Shown here piece by piece: positions 35,402 through 45,522 of a stretch of 64,000 bases of DNA. Origin of the DNA: Larkinella soli (GTDB lineage Bacteria; Bacteroidota; Bacteroidia; Cytophagales; Spirosomataceae); contig NZ_QTJY01000020.1 of assembly GCF_003703975.1 (NCBI RefSeq), positions 45,358 through 109,357 on the forward strand, written 5' to 3'. Position 1 is the first letter of the stretch. Each line of letters begins with the position of its first letter. The translations under genes were made by a program, and so were the position numbers. The notes beneath the pieces were generated by a model, which was given only the letters and a program-made list of their open reading frames with translations, did not search any database and had not been told where the DNA came from.

Positions 35402-36294
35402 TATGCTTCGGTCAGTTCCTCGTAGGCGGTTTGGAGGTTGCGGGAAAGGCCGTCGCCCTTCACGTCGGTGACGCCGGGAATGGCCGTGGCCTTCAGCACG
35501 TCGTCCTTGCTTTTTCCGGCTTTGATCTCGCTCCCGACAAACGTCAGCAGCTTCTCCAGATAGCCCCGGAAGGTGCCGATCTCGCTCCGGTCGCCGGTCA
35601 CGGCCTGCGGGTCGAACGCATGGCCGAAGATGAAGATGGTATCCTTGTCGAACGTCTTTTCCACCTGATCCAGCACCGTGACCCAGTGTTTGATGCTGGC
35701 TCCGGCGGTGCGGTCGACGGCCGGATAACGGCCCTTGAAGAGCAGGTCGCCCAGGTGGGCCACGTTGGCGTTCTCGAAGTGGATCACGCTGTCGCCGTTG
35801 GTGTGCCCCTCGCCGAAGTAATAGGCCCGGATGCGTTCCGGTCCGACTTTTACCTGCCAGCGGTCGGTAAAGGTGGTGTCCGGGTAGAGCTGCTTCTCTT
35901 CCGACTGGTTGCGTTTGGCCACGATGGTCTGGTTTTTCAGCGAGTTCTGGTGGGCTACCACGTGTTCGACCAGCCCCTTGTAAGCCACATTGCCGCCGGT
36001 ATGGTCGCCGTGGTGATGGGTGTTGATGAGGTATTTGAAAGGCCGGTCGGATTGTTTCTTCAACTGTTCGATCAGGTGCTGCGACTGCTCCGGAAACTGC
36101 GAATCGACCACGACGATACCCTCTTTGGTGGCCAGGTGGGCGATGGTACCGCCTTTTTCGCTGAAAATACCGACACCGCGCCGGACTTCTTTTAGGGTAT
36201 AGGGCGTGTCCTGCCGGGCGAATAACTGAGGGCCGGCCAGGAGGGAAAGGACCGCAGAACCGGCGGATTGCTGGAGAAATCGGCGACGTTGCAT
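35401..36294 (-). CDS. Secreted metallo-beta-lactamase-fold hydrolase
   Basis: This 297-residue protein starts with a twin-arginine-like leader (MQRRRFLQQSAGSAVLSLLAGPQLFA), so it is probably exported folded. The MBL metal site is complete in the first half: LINTHHHGDHTGGN, followed by the later histidine regions YYFGEGHTNGDSVIHF and FIFGHAFDP. The overall arrangement is that of cyclase-like or quinoprotein-relay-type MBL proteins rather than of true beta-lactamases. Its substrate is unknown. Confidence 0.87.
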   Translation of the reverse strand: MQRRRFLQQSAGSAVLSLLAGPQLFARQDTPYTLKEVRRGVGIFSEKGGTIAHLATKEGIVVVDSQFPEQSQHLIEQLKKQSDRPFKYLINTHHHGDHTGGNVAYKGLVEHVVAHQNSLKNQTIVAKRNQSEEKQLYPDTTFTDRWQVKVGPERIRAYYFGEGHTNGDSVIHFENANVAHLGDLLFKGRYPAVDRTAGASIKHWVTVLDQVEKTFDKDTIFIFGHAFDPQAVTGDRSEIGTFRGYLEKLLTFVGSEIKAGKSKDDVLKATAIPGVTDVKGDGLSRNLQTAYEELTEA

Positions 36295-36364
36295 GGTATC
36301 GGAATCAGGGTTTCGGATTGGAAAGGCTTAAAATAATCAATAATTTCTATTTTTTCGTCCCTCC

Positions 36365-37141
36365 TCATCCGTCCCTTTTGGCCAGACTGGAGCGCCCGGA
36401 AACCAGCCGGGCCTCCTCCGACCGAAAGCCGATGAAGTCGTTGAAGGTCGAACCCGGGATGAACCAGTCCTTACCCGTCAGAGGGCATTTCCAGCCGGGC
36501 TCCTCGCTCTCGTGCCATTCCCGGCGGTTTTCCAGAAAGTAATAGGTCGGCATTCCTGTCAGTTCCTCTATTTGTCGGCGGAGTTCCAGACCCTGCCGGG
36601 TCAGGGGCGAATCGATCTCCTGCATCTGTGCCAGAGCGTATGCCTCCCCTGCATCATAAACCGTCCATAAAGATTGCAGGGTCTGGTAGGCCGAATGCCA
36701 GCTGTTGAGCGGCTGGTACGAATTGTATGCCGGCTCCAGGAACGGCAAACGATAAAGGGGAACGGCCACGCACGAATCCCCGCATCGAATGGGTGTCCAG
36801 GATTCCCCGTAAAGAATGTAGGAAGTCACTTCCTCCGGCGCTTCATAGTAAATAAAATCCAGCGCTCGCCCCGTCGGTCGTATTTCGACCGGTTTTCCGG
36901 TAATCCGGTGCAGCTTGTCGAAATAGCCGGGGATAAACTTGTGGTAATAGCGCGGGTTCAGCGAATTCTCCTCCGGGCAGGTAACCGGAATGCGAAGTTC
37001 GTTCTCCCGGGCGATCAGCTGATAATCCTCGCTGATGATCTGGCCATTGGCGTTCAGATAACTTATCAGGTATTCACATTCTCCAAAAATATCTTCAGGT
37101 TCCACCTGAGAAATGTCCAGAATCAGATCGAAAGTATACAT
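36365..37141 (-). CDS. DUF2310-family protein with degenerate zinc ribbon
   Basis: This 258-residue protein fits the DUF2310 family of Zn-ribbon-containing proteins in length and layout: MYTFDLILDIS at the start, GQIISEDYQLIARENELRIPVTCPEENSL, and LTRQGLELRRQIEELTGMPTYYFLENRR. Family members normally end in a four-cysteine ribbon. Here only the first cysteine remains (KCPLTGKDWFIPG...FRSEEARLVS), so metal binding is probably lost. The ATG at 37141 fits the family start. Function is unknown. Confidence 0.75.
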   Translation of the reverse strand: MYTFDLILDISQVEPEDIFGECEYLISYLNANGQIISEDYQLIARENELRIPVTCPEENSLNPRYYHKFIPGYFDKLHRITGKPVEIRPTGRALDFIYYEAPEEVTSYILYGESWTPIRCGDSCVAVPLYRLPFLEPAYNSYQPLNSWHSAYQTLQSLWTVYDAGEAYALAQMQEIDSPLTRQGLELRRQIEELTGMPTYYFLENRREWHESEEPGWKCPLTGKDWFIPGSTFNDFIGFRSEEARLVSGRSSLAKRDG

Positions 37142-37190
37142 GACGGAAAAATAAATAACCGTGTTCGTTCGGACACCCGTTCGTACCGGT

Positions 37191-37226
37191 AAAAACCGCC
37201 CCGCCCGGATCAAAGCCCGGGCGGGG
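37191..37226 (-). terminator. Rho-independent terminator
   Basis: A perfect 10-bp GC-rich stem (37199-37208 with 37217-37226) is followed on the minus strand by CGG and five T (A-run at 37191-37195). It lies 23 bases after the stop of the upstream minus-strand gene and separates it from the DUF2310 gene. Confidence 0.85.
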
Positions 37227-37248
37227 CTTCAGGCCGGCAAAGGGGGCA

Positions 37249-37893
37249 TTATTGGGTAAAGCTGACCGACATCTGGAAGGTGCGCCAGGCTTCGGCCCGG
37301 TCGCGGTCATGATGATAGGTGGGCTTGGTCATTTTGTCGTAGGTAACCGGATTCTCGAGCATCAGCAACTGAATGGGGGCGATCAGGGTCGGCGATGACC
37401 CCGGGCTGTTCGCATAGTTCAGCTGCAGCTTGAACATCACCCGGTTGGGCCGGACATTCGGGTCCGGCAGTTCCGGGCCGACCTGAATGGCGTTGTTGAC
37501 GATCGTCGTTTCGCCGGGAGAAATCGGGTCGGTGATGGAGGACCGGGTCAGTCGGTAAGCCGGTGTGGCGAACGACGCCTTATTGATCCGGCGGAAATCC
37601 ACCGACACGTTATAGAACAGGGAGCCGCCCTGTTCCAGAACGGTCTGGCTGACAGCCTTGCTCTTCGGCAGTTTGATCACCTGCCCGTTGGCGGTGCTCT
37701 GCGCCAGTACTTCATTGTTTTTGCCCATGAAGTAAATCGTGGCGATCGTAAATTCACAGGGATACGGCCGATCCTGCCCGTTGAGCATCTGGCAGGGAGT
37801 GGAGGCCACGCGAACCGGAGTCGGGTCCGAAAATGGATTGGTGCACAGATCCAGGCCGGCCGCCAGCAGTGAGATCAATAGGGTCGTTTTCAT
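37249..37893 (-). CDS. Secreted protein of unknown function
   Basis: This 214-residue protein has a short N-terminal hydrophobic leader (MKTTLLISLLAAGLDLC) that may be a lipoprotein signal, although the residues before the cysteine are atypical. The rest is strand-rich (CEFTIATIYFMGKNN, SLFYNVSVDFRRIN, VMFKLQLNYANSPG) and suggests a single beta-sandwich domain. I do not recognise a family. It has its own terminator. Confidence 0.6.
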   Translation of the reverse strand: MKTTLLISLLAAGLDLCTNPFSDPTPVRVASTPCQMLNGQDRPYPCEFTIATIYFMGKNNEVLAQSTANGQVIKLPKSKAVSQTVLEQGGSLFYNVSVDFRRINKASFATPAYRLTRSSITDPISPGETTIVNNAIQVGPELPDPNVRPNRVMFKLQLNYANSPGSSPTLIAPIQLLMLENPVTYDKMTKPTYHHDRDRAEAWRTFQMSVSFTQ

Positions 37894-38010
37894 GATGGTA
37901 TGGAGTTATATGGGAATAAGATCCCAAGCTACCGAAGGGCCTTCGATTATTCTAATACGATTTAGGTTTCGGTCGGTTCACTCCGGTCCGGCGGGCGGTC
38001 TCTCTATACT

Positions 38011-38319
38011 TTAAAGCCGGCGCTTTTTCATAGCGATCCGGGTTTGCCGCAATCGTCGGATGGCCAGATGCTGAAGCCGTTCGTGGTAGAGCAGCCGGCC
38101 GCCGACCGCCCCTATGACGCTGCCCAGAACAATGGCCATCAGCCGGGCCGTGATCAGTTCCGTCGGGTTTGTGGTGAGCGAGGCCCCCGACTCGGCCAGG
38201 AAGATCGTCAGGATGGAGATGAAACCTGCCAGAATGGGGATACCGACGCACAATCCCGCCAGCAGCGGAAAGTCCCATTTCCGGTTCGACTCCCTGAATT
38301 AAACCAGTTGCTTCAGCAT
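38011..38319 (-). pseudogene. FUSC-like membrane protein remnant with in-frame stop
   Basis: A reading frame on the minus strand starts at ATG 38319 after an AGGAAG ribosome-binding-like sequence and meets TAA at 38299-38301 after six codons. It then runs open for 95 more codons with clear protein character: RKWDFPLLAGLCVGIPILAGF, a second helix around LTTNPTELITARLMAIVLGSVIG, and a basic tail. The pieces look like the first and last helices of a FUSC-type transporter half. A TTG at 38253 could still start a short product. I read it as a decayed, internally deleted gene. Confidence 0.5.
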
Positions 38320-38388
38320 ACTTCCTGGGCCAGTTTCCCTCCGGGCTGTCCGGTCGGTGTTGATTGTTTCTGCTTATTCCGAGCAGGT

Positions 38389-38411
38389 GGACCACCCCCC
38401 AGCCCCCTCCC
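38389..38411. repeat. Fragment of the GGACCACC repeat family
   Basis: These 23 bases repeat the left arm and inner C-run of the element at 14085-14222 (GGACCACCCCC then AGCCCCCTCCC). No matching opposite arm is seen. It lies just upstream of the small membrane protein gene at 38476. Confidence 0.45.
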
Positions 38412-38475
38412 ATTCCGAAAATTTTCCTACCTTACCAACGCGGTTTGCTGCCGTAACCACCTAAACCTTAATGTC

Positions 38476-38709
38476 ATGGAGGAGAAGAAGAAAACACGCT
38501 GGTGGCTTTGGGTCATCGTGATCATTATCGGATTGATGGTCGCCGACTGGATTGCACTGTCAATTCCCAGTGAGCAGGAAAATATTCCCGTCGAGATTTT
38601 GAACCTGCCACCGCCCGATTCTATAACCCCGTTACCCACACTGCCGTCAACGGCCGTCCCAAAAAGAGACTCAACCGGCGAAGACCCCGAACGTCCGCAG
38701 AAACGATAA
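38476..38709 (+). CDS. Small single-pass membrane protein, unknown
   Basis: This 77-residue protein has a lysine-rich start (MEEKKKTRWW), one strong membrane helix (LWVIVIIIGLMVADWIALSI) and a proline-rich tail of about 45 residues. The ATG at 38476 is chosen because it directly precedes the helix; the longer open frame upstream is not protein-like. It converges with the pcaF gene 13 bases away. No family is recognised. Confidence 0.6.
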   Translation: MEEKKKTRWWLWVIVIIIGLMVADWIALSIPSEQENIPVEILNLPPPDSITPLPTLPSTAVPKRDSTGEDPERPQKR

Positions 38710-38722
38710 TTTCCGATCCCAT

Positions 38723-39934
38723 TCAGGAAACCCGCTCGATGATCACCGCGTAGCCCATGCCGACGCCGACGCACATCGTCGCCAGGGCGTAACGCCGGTT
38801 TCGCTTCTCCAGTTCGAGTGCGGCCGTCTGCACGATACGCGTCCCGGACATGCCCAGCGGGTGGCCCAGCGCAATCGCCCCGCCGTTGGGGTTAATGCGC
38901 GGATCGTCGTCGGCAAGACCCAACTGACGGATACAGGCCAGCGACTGGGCCGCAAAAGCCTCATTCAGTTCGATCACGTCCAGATCGTCCAGCCGCAGAC
39001 CGGCCTTCTGCAGGGCTTTCTGCGTCGCCGGGACCGGCCCGATGCCCATCACCCGCGGCTCGACCCCGGCCACGGCCGAGGCCACGATCCGGGCTTTCGG
39101 CTTCAGGCCGAACCGTCGGACGGCTTCTTCGGAGGCCATCAGCAGGGCCGCGGCCCCGTCGTTGAGGCCCGACGAGTTGCCGGCCGTCACCGTTCCCCCC
39201 TCCTTCCGGAACGCCGGCTTCAGCTTCGCCAGCACCTCCCGGGTGGTCTGCGGCTTCACAAATTCGTCGGTCTCGAACCGCACGGCCGGACCTTTTCGGG
39301 CCGGAATATCCACGCCCATGATTTCCTCGGCCAGCCGTCCCGACTCCTGGGCGGCAGCGGCTTTTTCCTGAGAACGGCAGGCAAACGCATCCTGATCCTC
39401 GCGGCTGATCCCGAACTGGTCGGCCAGGTTTTCGGCCGTCAGGCCCATGGCGTCCGTGCCGTACAACTCCTGCATCCGGGGATTGACGAACCGCCAGCCG
39501 AAACTTGAATCGACCATCTGGGCGTCATTCCCGAACGGCTTCGAGGTCTTGGAAATGACCCACGGCCCCCGCGTCATGTGCTCCACCCCGCCGGCCAGGA
39601 ACAGATCGCCGTCGCCGGCCCGGATCGCCCGTGTCGCGTGGATGACGGCCGACATTCCCGACGAGCACAGCCGGTTGACGGTTTCGCCGGGAACGGTATA
39701 GGGCAGTCCGGCCAGCAGCAGCGCCATCCGGGCCACGTTGCGGTTGTCTTCCCCGGCCTGGTTATGACAGCCCAGAATGACGTCGTCGACGGCTTCCGGC
39801 GGAATACCGGGATTGCGCAGGAGCAGTTCCCGGAGGGGCAGGGCCGCCAGATCGTCGGCCCGGACGGGCGACAGGCTTCCCCCGAAACTTCCGATCGGGG
39901 TGCGGACGGCGTCGATGATATAGGCTTCAGGCAT
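38723..39934 (-). CDS. pcaF: Thiolase, probable beta-ketoadipyl-CoA thiolase
   Basis: This 403-residue protein is a thiolase: catalytic Cys in NRLCSSGMSAV (about residue 90), the GGVEHMTRGPW loop, NGGAIALGHPLGMSGTR with the catalytic His, and CVGVGMGYAVI with the second Cys. In the pca operon it performs the last step, splitting 3-oxoadipyl-CoA into succinyl-CoA and acetyl-CoA. The gene starts 1 base after the CoA-transferase stop. Sequence alone would also fit a general acetyl-CoA acyltransferase; the position decides. Confidence 0.92.
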   Translation of the reverse strand: MPEAYIIDAVRTPIGSFGGSLSPVRADDLAALPLRELLLRNPGIPPEAVDDVILGCHNQAGEDNRNVARMALLLAGLPYTVPGETVNRLCSSGMSAVIHATRAIRAGDGDLFLAGGVEHMTRGPWVISKTSKPFGNDAQMVDSSFGWRFVNPRMQELYGTDAMGLTAENLADQFGISREDQDAFACRSQEKAAAAQESGRLAEEIMGVDIPARKGPAVRFETDEFVKPQTTREVLAKLKPAFRKEGGTVTAGNSSGLNDGAAALLMASEEAVRRFGLKPKARIVASAVAGVEPRVMGIGPVPATQKALQKAGLRLDDLDVIELNEAFAAQSLACIRQLGLADDDPRINPNGGAIALGHPLGMSGTRIVQTAALELEKRNRRYALATMCVGVGMGYAVIIERVS

Positions 39935-39935
39935 G

Positions 39936-41294
<1,359 letters not shown>

Positions 41295-41306
41295 GGTTGG
41301 TGGTTG

Positions 41307-42500
41307 TTAATGGTCGAAGGCCGAAAACGGCAGGCCCACGTAGTTCTCGGCAATCGTGGCCGCGTAGGCTTCCGACGTTCGGATGTAGTCGAATCGCGCT
41401 CGCTGGAGCCGGTACTGAAACGAGCCGTGTTCGTCCTGTTTATGAAACAGCGTCGTCATGAAATTGGAGAACTCCTGCGCCCGCCAGACCCGGCGGAGGG
41501 CGGTCTGCGTGTACAGTTCCAGACCCGTACAGGAGCCGTTGCGGTAAAAGTCCGCTAGCCCGTCGACCAGGTGCTTCACGTCCGCAATGGCAAGGTTCAG
41601 CCCCTTGCCCCCGGTCGGCGGCACGATGTGGGCCGCATCCCCGGCCAGGAACAAACGCCCGGCCTGGAGGTTGTCGATCAGGAAACTGCGCATGGGCGTG
41701 ATGCTTTTCTCGAAGATCGGCCCGGATTGCAGGTGCCAGCCCGGCGTTCCCAGCCGGACCGACAACTCTTCCCAAATCCGGTCATCGGGCCATTGATCGA
41801 TCGATTCGCCGTTTTCGACCTGGAGATACAGCCGGCTGACTTTGGCCGAACGGAGGCTGTGCAGGGCAAAACCGCGTTCGTGGTAGGCGTAGACCAGCTC
41901 GTCGGAAGACGGCGGTACGTCGGCCAGAATGCCCAGCCAGCTGAACGGGTAGGTGATGGCATACTCGCGGTAGCTGTGCCGGGGCAGGGTCTTTCGGCCC
42001 AGTCCGTGAAACCCGTCGCAGGCGGCCACGAAGTCGCATTCGATCACTCCCTTCTCACCGGCCTGTTCGAAATATATTTTTGGATGCCGGGTATCGAAAT
42101 CCTCAATCGCCAGCGCCGGGGCTTCGAACAGCAGGGTTTCTCCGGCGGCCTGCCAGGCGTCCGTCAGGTCTTTGACGACCTCCTGCTGGCCGTAGATGGT
42201 GATGTGCCGCCCGTTCGTATGCGCATCAAACGGAACCCGGATGCGCTCGCCGTCGAAGCTCAGGTACACGCCGTGGTGTTCGTGCCCTTCCCGGATCAGC
42301 CGGTCCGCCAGACCGAGGGCCTTCAGGATGTCGACCGTATTCTGCTCCAGCAGACCGGCCCGGACGCGGGCCTGTACGTATTCCCGGCTCCGGTGTTCGA
42401 TGATGACCGCGTCGATGCCCTGCCGGCGGAGCCAGTGGGCCAGCGTCAGGCCGGCGGGCCCGGCACCGATGATGCCTACCTGCGTTCGGATGGTTTTCAT
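41307..42500 (-). CDS. pobA: 4-hydroxybenzoate 3-monooxygenase
   Basis: This 397-residue FAD monooxygenase turns 4-hydroxybenzoate into protocatechuate with NAD(P)H and oxygen. The landmarks of the family are present: FAD site VGIIGAGPAGLTLAHWL, the NAD(P)H-related VRAGLLEQNTVDIL stretch, the DGFHGLGRKTLP motif and the second FAD motif LAGDAAHIVPPTGGKGLNLA. Length matches PobA of pseudomonads (about 390). It feeds the protocatechuate branch encoded around it and overlaps the upstream lactonase/decarboxylase gene by 4 bases. Confidence 0.95.
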   Translation of the reverse strand: MKTIRTQVGIIGAGPAGLTLAHWLRRQGIDAVIIEHRSREYVQARVRAGLLEQNTVDILKALGLADRLIREGHEHHGVYLSFDGERIRVPFDAHTNGRHITIYGQQEVVKDLTDAWQAAGETLLFEAPALAIEDFDTRHPKIYFEQAGEKGVIECDFVAACDGFHGLGRKTLPRHSYREYAITYPFSWLGILADVPPSSDELVYAYHERGFALHSLRSAKVSRLYLQVENGESIDQWPDDRIWEELSVRLGTPGWHLQSGPIFEKSITPMRSFLIDNLQAGRLFLAGDAAHIVPPTGGKGLNLAIADVKHLVDGLADFYRNGSCTGLELYTQTALRRVWRAQEFSNFMTTLFHKQDEHGSFQYRLQRARFDYIRTSEAYAATIAENYVGLPFSAFDH

Positions 42501-43627
42501 AGGCTGATTCCCAGTTCTTCCAAGACTTCCTGGGCAGAGTGAAAAGCGTCATTGGCGGCCGGAAGACCGCAATAGATCCCCGACTGAAGGATCACCTCCC
42601 TGATTTGCCCGACGGTCAGGCCGTTGTTCAAAGCCGCCCGGACGTGCATCTGAAACTCCGACCGGCGGTTGAGGGCGATCAGCATCGCCAGCGTGATGAG
42701 GCTGCGGTCCGCTTTGGACAGGCCCGGCCGCGCCCAGATTTCGCCCCAGGCGTAGCGGGTAATGAAGTCCTGAAAATCGGCATTGAAGGCGTTGATCCGC
42801 TCCCCGGCCCGGTCCACATGAGCGTCTCCCAGCACGCTCCGGCGGAGGTGCATCCCCCGCTCCGACACCGACTCCCCGACCAGAAAGGCGATGAGGGCCT
42901 GCGCGAAGGATCGGGGCAACTCCGTGGCCGTCAGATGGCGGGAGGGCAGCACCAGCAAATGGGCATCGGGAATCTCCCCGGCCAGAAACTCGGCCTGTTC
43001 AACGTTGGTAACCGGGTCGTCGTCGCCCGTGATGACCAGCGTCTCGACTGTAATTTCCTTCACCCGTTCCCGAAAATCGGCGTCGCGGATGGCCGCACAG
43101 CAGGCGGCATACCCGGGCACGGGGCTCCGCAGAAACAGGGTCCTGACGGCGGCCACCCGCTCGGGATGGCGTTCCCGGTACGATTCGGTAAACCACCGTT
43201 CCATGGTCTCGTCTGCGATGGCCGCCATCCCGTGCCGGGTGACGGTGTCGATCCGGCCGTTCCAGCGTTCGTCGTTTCCGATTTTAGCGCCGGTATTGCT
43301 CAGGACCAGCTTCCGGATGCGGTCGGGATGGTGAATCGCCAGCCACTGGCCGGTCAGCCCGCCCATCGACAGGCCGCAGAAAGCCGCCTGCCGGATGCCG
43401 AGCCGGTCCATCAGGTCGATCACGTCCTGCCCCAGCTGGTCGATAGCATACGGGCCGGGCGGAACCTCGCTGCCGCCGTGGCCGCGGGTGTCGTACTGCA
43501 ATACCCGGAAGTAGGGCAGCAGCAGCGGAACCAGTTCGTCCCACATCATCATTTCCGCCCCCAGCGAGTTGGAGAAGATCAGCACCGGGCTGCCGGGCGA
43601 ACCCTGGAGTTTATATTGAAGCCTCAT
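42497..43627 (-). CDS. pcaDC: Fused 3-oxoadipate enol-lactonase / 4-carboxymuconolactone decarboxylase
   Basis: This 376-residue protein combines two consecutive pathway steps. Residues 1-250 are an alpha/beta hydrolase with nucleophile S87 in GLSMGG, an acid in VITGDDDPVT and a His in SRHLTATE: the enol-lactonase. From about residue 260 comes a carboxymuconolactone decarboxylase domain (RRSVLGDAHVDRA, RPGLSKADRSLITLAMLIALNR, VGQIREVILQSGIYCG). The same fusion is known as PcaL or PcaDC. Its start lies 17 bases inside pcaB, indicating translational coupling. Confidence 0.95.
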   Translation of the reverse strand: MRLQYKLQGSPGSPVLIFSNSLGAEMMMWDELVPLLLPYFRVLQYDTRGHGGSEVPPGPYAIDQLGQDVIDLMDRLGIRQAAFCGLSMGGLTGQWLAIHHPDRIRKLVLSNTGAKIGNDERWNGRIDTVTRHGMAAIADETMERWFTESYRERHPERVAAVRTLFLRSPVPGYAACCAAIRDADFRERVKEITVETLVITGDDDPVTNVEQAEFLAGEIPDAHLLVLPSRHLTATELPRSFAQALIAFLVGESVSERGMHLRRSVLGDAHVDRAGERINAFNADFQDFITRYAWGEIWARPGLSKADRSLITLAMLIALNRRSEFQMHVRAALNNGLTVGQIREVILQSGIYCGLPAANDAFHSAQEVLEELGISL

Positions 43628-44978
43628 CGTCTCGGGAATAAGGGTGACTTTCGGTTTGGTAACTTCCGCCCGCCGGCGGGTTTAGCAGAGAATCGATGAT
43701 CTCCAGGCTCCGGCCGACGGCATTTTCGGGCCGGAAAAGCGCATCGGGGTCCGGCAGAGCAAAGTCGAGTTCTGCCAACACGGCTTTGAGGTGTTTCCCC
43801 TGCGTTATGGCCGTTTCACAGGCCATTTCCACCTGCCGGTGCGCTTCGGTCTTGCCGAGCCGGGGAGCCAGCGCCAGCGAAACGGCTTCAGCATAAATCA
43901 ATCCCCCCGTTATTTCAAGGTTCTGCCGCATCCGCGCCGGATCCACTTCCAGATCGGCAAGTAGTTCGATGGAGCGGTCCACGGCCCCGCCGGTCAGCTG
44001 CATAAGGTCGGTCAGTGGTTCCCATTCCGCGTGCCACCCTCCCGCCGAGCGTTCGTTTTCCTGCGGCATTGCGGCCAGAAGGGTCGCCACCAGCTGCGGA
44101 GTCCGGCCGGCATTTGCCAGAATGGCCGCGCAGTGGACTGGGTTGCGCTTGTGAGGCATCGTGCTGGACCCGCCTTTCCCGGCGGCTTTTCCTTCCAGCA
44201 CCTCGCCGATCTCGGTCTGCATCAGCAGCGAAACATCCCGGGCGATTTTGCCCAGACTGCCCGTCAGGATGCCCAGATTCGCGGCCCATTCGGCCGGACG
44301 GTCGCGCTGCGAATGCCAGGGTGCCGCGGGCCGCAGCCCCAGCGCAGCCGCCGTCTCCGCCAGCACCTCCGCCGTCAGGAACGCATTACCGCTGCCGACC
44401 GCCCCACCCAGTTGCAGCACCTCCACCCGGGGCCGGCTTTCTTCGAGCCGTTGACGACTGCGCCGGACGGCTTCGAGCCAGTAGGCGGTTTTCAGGCCGA
44501 AGGTGATCGGGCGGGCCTGTTGCAGGAGCGTTCGCCCGGCCATCACGGTTTGCCGGTGCGTGCGGGTCAGGTCCGTCAGCAGGGTTTCCAGTTGTTGCAG
44601 CTTCGGCTCCAGCCACTCCCGGAAAGCCTTGATCGTCAACGTCATCGCCGTATCGACCACATCCTGGCTGGTGGCCCCCAGATGCACGGACCCGGCCGCT
44701 TCCGGATCGCGCCCGGCCACCTGTTCAGTCAGCTGCTTCACCAGCGGAATGGCGGCATTTCCGCCCGGCGCCACCTCCTGCCGCAGTCGTTCCAGGTCAG
44801 GACGGGCGGCTTCGCAGCAGGCGGCAATGGCATCGGCCGATTTTGCCGGAATCAATCCCTCGCGGGCCTGAGCGCGGGCCAGGGCGGCTTCAAACCGGAG
44901 CATCCGGCTTAGAAAGGCTTCGTCCGACAGGAGCGGCTGTAATTCAGAGCTGTAAAACAGATGGGTGTATAGCGACAT
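43611..44978 (-). CDS. pcaB: 3-carboxy-cis,cis-muconate cycloisomerase
   Basis: This 455-residue protein belongs to the fumarase/aspartase superfamily. It has the signature GKGGSSTMPHKRNPVHCA and the HLGATSQDVVDTAMTL region typical of PcaB and adenylosuccinate lyase. It converts 3-carboxymuconate to 4-carboxymuconolactone. The gene lies 9 bases after pcaG and overlaps pcaDC by 17 bases. A short extra tail after about residue 430 (NPPAGGSYQTESHPYSRDDEASI) arises from that overlap. Confidence 0.94.
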   Translation of the reverse strand: MSLYTHLFYSSELQPLLSDEAFLSRMLRFEAALARAQAREGLIPAKSADAIAACCEAARPDLERLRQEVAPGGNAAIPLVKQLTEQVAGRDPEAAGSVHLGATSQDVVDTAMTLTIKAFREWLEPKLQQLETLLTDLTRTHRQTVMAGRTLLQQARPITFGLKTAYWLEAVRRSRQRLEESRPRVEVLQLGGAVGSGNAFLTAEVLAETAAALGLRPAAPWHSQRDRPAEWAANLGILTGSLGKIARDVSLLMQTEIGEVLEGKAAGKGGSSTMPHKRNPVHCAAILANAGRTPQLVATLLAAMPQENERSAGGWHAEWEPLTDLMQLTGGAVDRSIELLADLEVDPARMRQNLEITGGLIYAEAVSLALAPRLGKTEAHRQVEMACETAITQGKHLKAVLAELDFALPDPDALFRPENAVGRSLEIIDSLLNPPAGGSYQTESHPYSRDDEASI

Positions 44979-44987
44979 ACGGATAGA

Positions 44988-45506
44988 TCAGATTTCAAAA
45001 AAGACGGTTTCCCGTTCCCCCTGCATGTAGATGTCGAACTCGTAACCGGCGGGCGTTCTCCGGGCGATCAGCGTCTGCCGCCGGTGTTCCGGCACCGCGT
45101 TCAGCACCGGATCGGCGGCATTGGCGTCGGTTTCTTCCGGGAAATACAGCCGGGTGTAGGAATGAATCAGCTGCCCCCGCATGAAGACGATCACCGACAG
45201 GTGGGGCGCCTGACCGTCGACCGATCCCGGTTTGACGGTGTGAAACAAAAACCGGCAGTCGGGGTCGGTGCCGGTGCCGAACCGCCCGAAGCGCCGGTTA
45301 GCGGCATCCCAGAGTTCGATCAGGGCGTCGGAAACGGGCTGCCCCTGCCCGTCGAACACCCGGCCGTAGATCAGGACGGCTTCCGGCCCGGCGAGCGGAT
45401 CGACCAGCCGGTTTCCGACCAGACTTTTGAAATCATAGAGATACTGTTCGGGCGTCAGGCCGTAGGCGAAATAGGGTCCGACGGTTTGGGAAGGCGTCTG
45501 TCGCAT
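44988..45506 (-). CDS. pcaG: Protocatechuate 3,4-dioxygenase, alpha subunit
   Basis: This protein of about 172 residues is the non-iron subunit of the intradiol dioxygenase that opens protocatechuate between its hydroxyls. The start MRQTPSQTVGPYFAYGL is the usual PcaG beginning, so ATG 45506 is chosen over 45536, which would overlap pcaH. LIELWDAANRRFGRFG and the HLSVIVFMRGQLIHSYTRLYF block match the beta-sandwich fold. It pairs with PcaH encoded directly upstream. Confidence 0.94.
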   Translation of the reverse strand: MRQTPSQTVGPYFAYGLTPEQYLYDFKSLVGNRLVDPLAGPEAVLIYGRVFDGQGQPVSDALIELWDAANRRFGRFGTGTDPDCRFLFHTVKPGSVDGQAPHLSVIVFMRGQLIHSYTRLYFPEETDANAADPVLNAVPEHRRQTLIARRTPAGYEFDIYMQGERETVFFEI

Positions 45507-45522
45507 GGGTCGAAGGGGTTGA

